A stretch of 26,040 bases of DNA from Pseudomonadota bacterium (GTDB lineage: Bacteria > Pseudomonadota > Alphaproteobacteria > Acetobacterales > Acetobacteraceae): NCBI GenBank assembly GCA_021784255.1, contig JAJXSZ010000006.1:1-26040 (forward strand), written 5' to 3'. The notes beneath the pieces are model-generated. The model was given only the letters and a program-made list of their open reading frames with translations, was not told where the DNA came from and did no database searches. The position numbers were made by a program, and so were the translations under genes. Below, piece by piece: positions 15,237 through 21,846 of this stretch. Position 1 is the first letter of the stretch; each line of letters starts with the position of its first letter.

Positions 15237-15326
15237 GCGCCGGCCGGGGACGCGGCTGTCGCGGGGGCGCGTTGACGCGCGGCTGGCGGCGACGGACGAT
15301 CCGCCGCGATCGGGTGGAGATGGCGC

Positions 15327-17480
15327 ATGGCTGAGCGAAGCTTCGCACGCGAGGTGCAGGATTTGCGGCTGGGCGACGGGCAGGAATTCCGCGGCGAAGG
15401 GATCCTCGCGGTCACCAAGGCGCTGCTGCAATCGGGCGTGGGTTATGTTGGCGGCTATCAGGGCGCGCCGATCTCGCACCTGATGGACGTGCTCGCGGAC
15501 GCGCAGGAGGTCCTCGCCGACCTCGGCGTACATTTCGAGAACGGCGCCAGCGAGGCGGCGGCAGCCTCGATGCTCGCCGCCTCGGTCATGTATCCGATCC
15601 GCGGCGCGGTGACGTGGAAATCGACCGCGGGCACGAATGTCGCGAGTGACGCGCTGTCCAACCTCGCATCCGGTGGCGTGACCGGTGGAGCGCTGATCGT
15701 CATCGGCGAGGATTACGGCGAAGGCTCCTCCATCATGCAGGAGCGCACGCACGCCGTGGCGATGAAGTCGCAGATCTGGCTGCTCGATCCGCGGCCGAAC
15801 CTGCCCTCCATCGTGCAGGCCGTGGAGGAGGGATTCGCCCTCTCGGAGGCCTCCAACACGCCGGTGATGCTGGAGCTGCGCATCCGCGCCTGCCACGTCC
15901 ACGGGAGTTTCATTGCCAAGGCGAACCGCAAGCCGGCGATGCCGCTCGCCGCCGCACTCGAACATCCGGTGCGCGATACCGGACGGATCGTACTGCCGCC
16001 CGCCTCCTTCATGCATGAGAAGGAGAAGACCGAGAAGCGGCTGCCGGCGGCGCGGCGCTTTATCGCCGAGCGGGGGCTCAATGAAACCTTCACGGGCGAT
16101 CTCGACGAGATCGGAATCGTGCTGCAGGGCGGACTCTATAACGGTGTCATACGCGCGCTGCAGGGAGTGGGGCTCGCCGATGTCTGGGGCAACACGCGGA
16201 TTTCATTGCATGTGCTCAACGTAACCTACCCGCTCGTTCCCGCGGCATTGGTCGCGTTCTGCGCCGGCAAGAAGGGCGTTCTGGTGGTAGAGGAGGGCCA
16301 GCCGGAGTTCATCGAGCAGGCACTGGCAACGGAACTGCGGCGCGCCGATGTGGCGACGCCGCTGCATGGCAAGAACGTCCTGCCAATGGCCGGCGAGTAC
16401 ACGGCCAGCGTGCTTGCCGCCGGCATCCGCCGCTTCGTCGAGACGGCCGCACCGGCGCTCGCTGCGACTCTCAAAGCAGCCCCCTCGCCCGCCGCCGTGC
16501 TCGACGATCCGCGGGTGACGGCGCTCGCGAGCACCGTGCCGCCGCGGCCGCCGAGCTTCTGCACCGGCTGCCCGGAACGCCCGATCTTCGCGGCGATGAC
16601 GCTGGTCCAGAAGGAACTCGGCCAGCACCACATCGGCGCCGATATCGGCTGCCATCTCTTCGCGATCAACCCGCCCTTCGAGATCGGGACGACGACCATG
16701 GGCTACGGGCTCGGCCCGTCCTCGACTGCGGCGCTGCAGGTGAAGGCAGGGAAGCGGCCGATTGCGATGATGGGCGATGGCGGGTTCTGGCACAACGGCC
16801 TGCTCAACGGTATCGGCAACGCCGTCTTCAACAAGCATGACGGCGTCGTCGTCGTCGTCGACAATTTCTATTCCGCGGCGACCGGCGGCCAGGACCTTCT
16901 GTCCTCGCGCGCGGACAACAGGACACGCAGCACCCGCCATCCGATCGAAACTGCCATCCGCGGCGTCGGCGGCAAGTGGGTGCGCACGCTGGAGCGCACC
17001 TATGACGTGGCAAAGCTGCGCGACACCCTGCGCGAGGCACTGACGACGCCGGCCGAGGGACCAAAATTTATTGTTGCTTCCTCAGAATGTATGCTCAATC
17101 GCCAGCGGCGTGAACGACCGGCCTTTGCCGCCGCCGTGAAACGGGGCGAGCGGCAGGTGCGGCCGCGTTTCGGCGTGGATGAAGATGTGTGCACGGGCGA
17201 CCACGCCTGCATCCGCCTTTCCGGCTGCCCCTCGCTTTCGGTCAAGCCCTCCGCCGATCCGCTGCAGGAAGACCCGGTGGCGGCGATCGATCAGAGCTGC
17301 GTGGGGTGCGGCAACTGCGGCGAGGTTGCGGAGGCGGCGGTGCTGTGCCCCTCCTTCTACCGCGCGGATGTCGTGCACAACCCGGCACCGCTCGAAGCGT
17401 GGTGGGCGCGCCTGCGGGCGCGCCTCATCGTCTGGCTGCAGGCGCGGCGCGAGCGCGGACGAATGGCGCTGACGGTCTGA
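15327..17480 (+). CDS. iorA: Indolepyruvate ferredoxin oxidoreductase, alpha subunit
   Basis: This 717-residue thiamine-diphosphate enzyme subunit oxidatively decarboxylates arylpyruvates (indolepyruvate, phenylpyruvate) to aryl-acetyl-CoA. Residues about 20-210 form the pyruvate-oxidoreductase Pyr domain (GILAVTKALLQSGVGYVGGYQGAP). The ThDP site is at about 480-500 (GDGGFWHNGLLNGIGNAVFN). The C-terminal ferredoxin-like part has cysteines 622, 628, 634 and then 658, 661, 664 and 674. The second cysteine of the first group is replaced (CTGDHAC, Asp625), which I recall as common in the aerobic proteobacterial form. A GGAG site (15316-15319) precedes the ATG. The beta-subunit gene follows after 17 bases. 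The context points to aromatic or indolic catabolism. Confidence 0.9.
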   Translation: MAERSFAREVQDLRLGDGQEFRGEGILAVTKALLQSGVGYVGGYQGAPISHLMDVLADAQEVLADLGVHFENGASEAAAASMLAASVMYPIRGAVTWKSTAGTNVASDALSNLASGGVTGGALIVIGEDYGEGSSIMQERTHAVAMKSQIWLLDPRPNLPSIVQAVEEGFALSEASNTPVMLELRIRACHVHGSFIAKANRKPAMPLAAALEHPVRDTGRIVLPPASFMHEKEKTEKRLPAARRFIAERGLNETFTGDLDEIGIVLQGGLYNGVIRALQGVGLADVWGNTRISLHVLNVTYPLVPAALVAFCAGKKGVLVVEEGQPEFIEQALATELRRADVATPLHGKNVLPMAGEYTASVLAAGIRRFVETAAPALAATLKAAPSPAAVLDDPRVTALASTVPPRPPSFCTGCPERPIFAAMTLVQKELGQHHIGADIGCHLFAINPPFEIGTTTMGYGLGPSSTAALQVKAGKRPIAMMGDGGFWHNGLLNGIGNAVFNKHDGVVVVVDNFYSAATGGQDLLSSRADNRTRSTRHPIETAIRGVGGKWVRTLERTYDVAKLRDTLREALTTPAEGPKFIVASSECMLNRQRRERPAFAAAVKRGERQVRPRFGVDEDVCTGDHACIRLSGCPSLSVKPSADPLQEDPVAAIDQSCVGCGNCGEVAEAAVLCPSFYRADVVHNPAPLEAWWARLRARLIVWLQARRERGRMALTV

Positions 17481-17497
17481 GAACGGGGCAGCGGGGC

Positions 17498-19006
17498 ATG
17501 GAAGGGGTGAACCTCTCGGACGACCGGCCGCTCACGCTGGCGATCCTGGCGATGGGCGGCCAGGGCGGCGGCGTGCTCGCCGACTGGATCGTTGCCATGG
17601 CGGAACGCGAAGGATGGGTCGCGCAGACCACCTCCGTGCCCGGTGTGGCCCAGCGCACCGGGGCGACGATCTATTACGTGGAGCTGATCCGCCCACGCGG
17701 CAATGCGGCACCCGTGCTGTCGCTGATGCCGGTGCCCGGCGATGTCGACGTGGTGATCGCAGCCGAGCTGATGGAGGCCGGGCGCGCGATCCAGCGCGGC
17801 CTCGTCACGCCCGAGCGCACGCTCATGGTGGCATCCACCCACCGCTCCCTGACGGTGCCCGAAAAAGCCCGCCCCGGCGACGGGATCATCGACGGCCGAC
17901 CGGTGCTGGAGGCGATGCATTTCGCGGCACGCGAGCTGATCGCCGCCGACATGCAGGCGCTGGCAACGGCCAGCGGCAGCATGATCTCCGCCTCGTTGTT
18001 CGGCGCGCTGGCTGCCTCGCGCGCCCTGCCGTTCACGCGCGAGGCCTTCGAGGGCACGATCCGCGCCGGCGGCGTGGGGGTGACGTCAAGCCTTGCTGCG
18101 TTCGACGCTGGATTCAATGCGCAAGCGCCTTCACCGGAACCGGCGACCAGGACGAACGGCGCGATCCTTGGCGGCACCGCGAACGAACGGACCCTCCTGA
18201 CCTCGTTGCTCGACCGCATCGATACCGAGTTTCCGGCGGATGCAAGGGCAATGTTACGGCACGGCCTGGCGCGGCTGGTGGACTACCAGGACGTCGACTA
18301 CGCGGCGGAGTATCTCGGCCACGTGGCAGCGCTGGTGGCCTTGGCGCCATCGCTCGCGGGCGAAGCGGCCCGCCAGATCGCCCTGGCGATGGCGTATGAC
18401 GACGTGATCCGCGTGGCGGACCTCAAGACGCGCGCGGCGCGGTTCGCGCGCGTCCGCCGCGAGGCGGAGGCACGCGAGAATCAGCTGCTGGACGCCACCG
18501 AGTTCATGCATCCGCGCCTCGCCGAGATCTGCGCCACCCTGCCGGCACGCTGGGGCAAGCGGGTCGAACAGTCGGCATTGCTTTCAGCGCTGCTGAAGAA
18601 CTTGGCCGAAAAACCGCGGCGTATCCGCTCGACGCGGCTCGCGGGCTTCCTCCAGCTCTATGCCGTCGCGGGGCTGCGGCGCTGGCGGCGGCGGCTGCTG
18701 CGCCATGAGCGCGAGGCGGATTTCCTGCGCAACTGGCTGGAGCTCGTCGCGAGCGAGGCGCCGCGCGATCCGCCGCTCGCGTTGGAGCTGCTGCGCTGCC
18801 GGCGGTTGGTGAAGGGCTATAGCGACACGCACCAGCGCGGCGAAGACAAGTTCGCGCGGGTGACCGGCGCGCTGCCACTGCTCGCGGGGCGCGAGGACGC
18901 CGCCGATTGGCTGCGCCGGCTGCGCGATGCGGCGCTGGCGGACGAAGCGGGCAAGGCCATCGACGGTGTTCTCGCCACGATCGCGACCCTGGGAAACGTC
19001 AATTGA
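17498..19006 (+). CDS. iorB: Indolepyruvate oxidoreductase, beta subunit (long form with DUF6537-like C-terminus)
   Basis: This 502-residue partner of IorA has the gamma-type oxidoreductase domain at about residues 12-200: LAILAMGGQGGGVLADWIVAMAEREGW and the QTTSVPGVAQRTGATIYYVEL segment. Residues from about 225 to 490 form an extra helical, Arg/Ala-rich region that I take to be the DUF6537-like extension of long proteobacterial IorB proteins; archaeal IorB is only about 200 residues. ATG 17498 was chosen because it lies 17 bases after the iorA stop with a G-rich ribosome site. The longer frame upstream is antiphase to iorA. Together the pair forms the cytoplasmic CoA-dependent 2-oxoacid oxidoreductase. 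Confidence 0.88.
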   Translation: MEGVNLSDDRPLTLAILAMGGQGGGVLADWIVAMAEREGWVAQTTSVPGVAQRTGATIYYVELIRPRGNAAPVLSLMPVPGDVDVVIAAELMEAGRAIQRGLVTPERTLMVASTHRSLTVPEKARPGDGIIDGRPVLEAMHFAARELIAADMQALATASGSMISASLFGALAASRALPFTREAFEGTIRAGGVGVTSSLAAFDAGFNAQAPSPEPATRTNGAILGGTANERTLLTSLLDRIDTEFPADARAMLRHGLARLVDYQDVDYAAEYLGHVAALVALAPSLAGEAARQIALAMAYDDVIRVADLKTRAARFARVRREAEARENQLLDATEFMHPRLAEICATLPARWGKRVEQSALLSALLKNLAEKPRRIRSTRLAGFLQLYAVAGLRRWRRRLLRHEREADFLRNWLELVASEAPRDPPLALELLRCRRLVKGYSDTHQRGEDKFARVTGALPLLAGREDAADWLRRLRDAALADEAGKAIDGVLATIATLGNVN

Positions 19007-19084
19007 GTGACGCGCGGGCCGGCCGCCGCGCCCTGCGCCTGTTGGGCAAGACCGCGGTACCCGGCAGCGCCCGCTACCAGCCCG

Positions 19085-19103
19085 TACTTTTGGTTCTGAA
19101 AAT
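19085..19103 (+). promoter_or_regulatory. Weak AT-rich motif before the cyclase-family gene
   Basis: TACTTTT-GGTTC-TGAAAAT (19085-19103) loosely resembles the dyad motif at 9989, 15198 and 21821, but with a five-base spacer. It lies in the 221-base gap between iorB and the cyclase gene, which otherwise shows no gene. It may mark the cyclase promoter; the similarity could be chance. Confidence 0.25.
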
Positions 19104-19227
19104 GTTTCGTCGCTTGCATCGCGGCTGCGCAACGCGGGCGGGCGAGGACAGGTTGTGGCCACGGCGCGAGGACCCGCCGCTCGCCATCCGTGCAATGGTG
19201 CATAAAAGCTGAACCAGGAGGATCAAC

Positions 19228-19995
19228 ATGCTGGCTGAATTCGCAACGGCAATCGCCGCCGGAAAGATCAAGGTCATCGATCTGACACAGACCCTGTCGC
19301 CGGATTTCCCAACCATTCAGCTGCCGGCAGAGTTCGGCCAGTGCGCGCCGTTCCGGCTCGAGGAAGTGTCGCGCTACGATGCCAGGGGGCCGGCGTGGTA
19401 TTGGAATAATTTCTCGTGCGGCGAGCACACAGGAACGCATTTCGACGCACCGGTGCACTGGATCTCGGGCAAGGACCTGCCGAACAACACGACGGATACG
19501 ATCGAGGCGAAGAATTTCATCGCGCCGGCCGTCGTTCTGGACGCCAGTAGGGAATCGGCCGCGAATGCCGATTTCGTGCTGAGCAAGGCGTTTATCCTGG
19601 AATGGGAGCAACGCCATGGGCGGATCCCGGCCAGGGCCTGGGTCCTGCTGCGCACCGACTGGTCGAAAAAACAGGGGACCGCCTATGCCAATGTCCAGGC
19701 GGATGGTGCGCACACGCCCGGGCCGGCAGCGGAAGCGGTCGAATTCCTGGTCAAGGAGCGCGATGTCTTTGGTTTCGGTACCGAGACGATTGGCACTGAT
19801 GCCGGCCAGGCGATGCATTTCACCCCGCCCTTCCCCGCGCATTTCTTCATGCACGGGGCCGGGCGATACGGGCTGCAATGCCTGACCAACCTCGACAAGC
19901 TGCCGCCGACGGGAGCGGTGATCATCTCGCCACCACTCAAGATCACCGGCGGCTCCGGCAGCCCGTTGCGCGTGCTGGCGCTGGTGGGCGGCTGA
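19228..19995 (+). CDS. Cyclase-family metal-dependent hydrolase (kynurenine formamidase/isatin hydrolase superfamily)
   Basis: This 255-residue protein belongs to the cyclase family (PF04199). The metal-binding signature His67-x-Gly-Thr-His71-x-Asp73-x-x-x-His77 (GEHTGTHFDAPVHW) is intact, with further likely site residues in AHTPGP (His162) and FGTETIGTDAG (Glu186, Asp191). Known activities include N-formylkynurenine hydrolysis (KynB, about 210 residues), isatin hydrolysis to isatinate, and the IifB step of indole breakdown. The longer size and the neighbours (indolepyruvate oxidoreductase, aryl-CoA monooxygenase, SDR, flavin reductase) suit an indolic substrate better than housekeeping tryptophan degradation, but this is inference. 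A strong AGGAGG site precedes the ATG. Confidence 0.88.
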   Translation: MLAEFATAIAAGKIKVIDLTQTLSPDFPTIQLPAEFGQCAPFRLEEVSRYDARGPAWYWNNFSCGEHTGTHFDAPVHWISGKDLPNNTTDTIEAKNFIAPAVVLDASRESAANADFVLSKAFILEWEQRHGRIPARAWVLLRTDWSKKQGTAYANVQADGAHTPGPAAEAVEFLVKERDVFGFGTETIGTDAGQAMHFTPPFPAHFFMHGAGRYGLQCLTNLDKLPPTGAVIISPPLKITGGSGSPLRVLALVGG

Positions 19996-20046
19996 TCGGC
20001 TCGCACCCGTGACGCGCGCCGCAGGGAGATCGGCTGCGCGCTCACG

Positions 20047-20090
20047 CTCGACGCCATCGCGCCCGCAGCCGCGGGCGCGATGGCGTCGAG
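20047..20090. terminator. Perfect 20-bp stem hairpin between convergent genes (bidirectional terminator candidate)
   Basis: The arms 20047-20066 and 20071-20090 are exact reverse complements with a four-base loop (AGCC). The hairpin sits in the 110-base gap between the convergent cyclase and RidA-like genes, where transcription from both sides must stop. Neither side has a T-tract, so it is either a strong structure-only terminator or another kind of element. Confidence 0.65.
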
Positions 20091-20105
20091 GCGCGGGCCT
20101 CGCCG

Positions 20106-20507
20106 TCACGGGACGATCGCGATCGCCTCGATCTCGACCAGCGCCTGCTTCTCCACCAGCGAGGCGATACCGATCACCGACATGGCAGGAAAATTCCTGC
20201 CCATGACGCGGCGCCAGGCGACGCCGAGTTCCTTGCCTGCGCCTCGATAGGCCTCGATATCGGTCACGAACCAGGTAAGCCGCGCGAGATGGCCGGAGTC
20301 GCCGCCCGCCTCGGCCAGGACGGCGAGGATGTTGCGCAGCGCCTGCTCGGTCTGCGCCACCAGGCCCGTAGCAAAATCGCCGTTCTCATCCCAGCCGATC
20401 TGGCCCGCGAGCACGACCAGGCGACCGCTGCCGACGATGCCGTGAGTGTAGCCCGCCGGGCGCGGCCAGGCCCGTGGCTGCAGGACCGTGAGCGCGGCGT
20501 CAGCCAT
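20106..20507 (-). CDS. RidA/YjgF/UK114 (Rid) family protein lacking the deaminase arginine
   Basis: This 133-residue Rid-fold protein has recognisable landmarks: GYTHGIVGSGRLVVLAGQIGWDENG near the N-terminus and the C-terminal VEIEAIAIV strand. The arginine that binds the substrate carboxylate in E. coli RidA (Arg105, in VEVARLP) aligns with Ser116 here (GIASLVEK). Enamine/imine deaminase activity is therefore doubtful, and the protein falls with the Arg-less Rid subgroups often found in catabolic clusters. It probably forms trimers in the cytoplasm. Its ATG overlaps the end of the marR gene by eight bases, making it the third gene of the leftward SDR-MarR-Rid operon. Confidence 0.88.
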   Translation of the reverse strand: MADAALTVLQPRAWPRPAGYTHGIVGSGRLVVLAGQIGWDENGDFATGLVAQTEQALRNILAVLAEAGGDSGHLARLTWFVTDIEAYRGAGKELGVAWRRVMGRNFPAMSVIGIASLVEKQALVEIEAIAIVP

Positions 20508-21000
20508 GGGCAACGTCCTTGACGTGGGATTTGAGGCGGCCGAGCAGGCGCATGAGCTGCGCCACATCCGGCGGTGCCAGGCCGGCGCAGAGTTCGGCGA
20601 TCCATTCCGCGTGCGCCGAAGCCATGGCGGCGAACACCTGCCGGCCCGTCGGGCTGAGCGCGACGACGACGGCGCGCCGGTCCGCTGGATGAGGACGGCG
20701 CTCGACGTGGCCCGTGTCGAGGAGGCGCTCGACCAGCCCGGTGACATTGCCGTTGGAGACCATCATGCGGCGGGACAGCTCGCCCAGCGTCATGCCCGCC
20801 GGCGCCTTCTCCAGCTGCGCCATGAGGTCGAAGCGTGGCAGGGTGACGCCGAAATGCCGGCGCAGACGGGCGCGGATCTCGCTTTCGATGAGGTTGGTGC
20901 AGGTGAGCAGGCGCAGCCAGAGGCGCAGTTCCGCCCGATGGTCGGCGGGGTGTTCGTGCGCGCGGGTTTCCGCGTCGAGCAGGATCGGCATGTCGATCAC
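20500..21000 (-). CDS. MarR family transcriptional regulator
   Basis: This MarR-type winged-helix regulator has 166 residues. The DNA-binding part is clear: LTLGELSRRMMVSNGNVTGLVERLL-like helix-turn-helix (written here approximately, centred near residue 85) followed by the wing with RRPHPADRRAVVVALSPTGR. Such proteins usually repress divergent catabolic genes and release DNA on binding an aromatic acid or aryl-CoA. The GTG at 21000 is preferred: it forms a GTGA overlap with the SDR stop and has a GGAGA site seven bases upstream. The ATG at 20991 is the alternative. Its likely operator is the palindrome at 21810-21824 in front of the divergent aryl-CoA monooxygenase gene. Confidence 0.88.
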   Translation of the reverse strand: MIDMPILLDAETRAHEHPADHRAELRLWLRLLTCTNLIESEIRARLRRHFGVTLPRFDLMAQLEKAPAGMTLGELSRRMMVSNGNVTGLVERLLDTGHVERRPHPADRRAVVVALSPTGRQVFAAMASAHAEWIAELCAGLAPPDVAQLMRLLGRLKSHVKDVAHG

Positions 21001-21746
21001 TCGATTTCTCCGCCAGCGACGGGCAGCGCAACGCCGGTGACGGCATCCGAGCCGGGACCACAAAGATAAAGCACGGCGGCAGCGACCTCCTCTGGCTGGA
21101 CCAGGCGTCCCTGGGGGTTGGCGCGGGTGAAGTCCGCGCGGATGGATTCGGCACTGCGCCCGCCGCGCGCGGCAATGCGGGCAATGCTCGATTCGACCAG
21201 CTCCGTCTCAGTATAGCCGGGACAGACGGCATTAACCGTCACGCCGCTGCCCGCAACCTCGCGCGCCAGCGCGCGGGTGAGGCCGATGGCGCCGTGCTTG
21301 GCCGCGACATAGGCGCTGACGTAGGGATAGCCGGTGAGCCCGGCCGTCGAGGCGATGGTGACGACGCGTCCCCAGCCGCGGGCGAGCATACCGGGCAGCA
21401 GCGCCTGGGTCGCCGCGAAAACGCCGGTCAGGTTGACGGCGAGCATGCGCTCCCAGAGCGCGCGCGTGGTGCGGGCGAACGGCGCGCTCTCGGCCGCGCC
21501 CGCGTTGTTGACCAGGATGTCCACCGGCGTGAGCGCGGCGAGGGCGGATTCGAGTGCGGCGGCGTCGGTCACATCGGCGATGACGTAGCCGACGGCGCTG
21601 CCGGCGGCGACGATGGAACCCAGCGTCCCGGCGCGGCGGCCGAGCACCGTCACGCGCGCGCCGGCCCCGGTCAGGCCGCGCGCGACCGCCGCCCCGATTC
21701 CCTGGCCGCCGCCCGTGACCAGCGCATGTCGTCCGTCGAGCGTCAC
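20997..21746 (-). CDS. SDR family oxidoreductase (classical type)
   Basis: This complete classical short-chain dehydrogenase has 249 residues: cofactor loop TGGGQGIG (11-18), NNAG (80-83), Asn105, catalytic Ser133, Tyr146 and Lys150 (YVAAK). Arginines after the second strand (LGRRAG) suggest NADP(H). The C-terminal LCGPGSDAVTGVALPVAGG is typical of the FabG-like group. In this cluster it could oxidise a hydroxyacyl-CoA or a dihydrodiol intermediate. The start is a GTG with an AGGAGG site upstream. It is the first gene of the leftward operon with marR and the Rid gene, and is divergent from the fused monooxygenase gene 100 bases away. Confidence 0.9.
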   Translation of the reverse strand: MTLDGRHALVTGGGQGIGAAVARGLTGAGARVTVLGRRAGTLGSIVAAGSAVGYVIADVTDAAALESALAALTPVDILVNNAGAAESAPFARTTRALWERMLAVNLTGVFAATQALLPGMLARGWGRVVTIASTAGLTGYPYVSAYVAAKHGAIGLTRALAREVAGSGVTVNAVCPGYTETELVESSIARIAARGGRSAESIRADFTRANPQGRLVQPEEVAAAVLYLCGPGSDAVTGVALPVAGGEIE

Positions 21747-21791
21747 CGCCCCTCCTTTCCGCTGCCGCCGCGCCGCTGCCTAATCCCATCA

Positions 21792-21824
21792 TTGCCGGCC
21801 GTTTCCTTCAAGTATAAAATACTT
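21792..21824 (+). promoter_or_regulatory. Promoter of the aryl-CoA monooxygenase gene with overlapping palindromic operator (site 3)
   Basis: A -35 (TTGCCG, 21792-21797) and -10 (TAAAAT, 21815-21820) are separated by 17 bases. The -10 is embedded in a perfect palindrome AAGTAT-AAA-ATACTT (21810-21824), a classic position for a repressor. The reverse strand of 21804-21821 reads TATTTTA-TACT-TGAAGGA, resembling the motifs at 9989 and 15198. The resident MarR protein is the obvious candidate to bind. Confidence 0.65.
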
Positions 21825-21846
21825 TCGCGGGAACGGGGAGATGGCA

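Larger units (their letters stand above)
14774..15326. other. 553-base region without a recognisable gene
   Basis: This gap separates the leftward peptide importer from the rightward indolepyruvate oxidoreductase pair and should contain both promoters. I find no protein family in any frame. It holds six tandem 15-bp units (15079-15168) and an AT-rich motif with promoter-like spacing (15198-15236). The open frames crossing it are Arg/Pro-rich and look like GC-rich shadows. Confidence 0.6.

Noticed and set aside
14803..15483. Possible pentapeptide-repeat protein gene across the tandem repeat
   Set aside because: None of the frames has a plausible start and ribosome site together with the A(D/N)LXX pattern, and the frames run into iorA out of phase.
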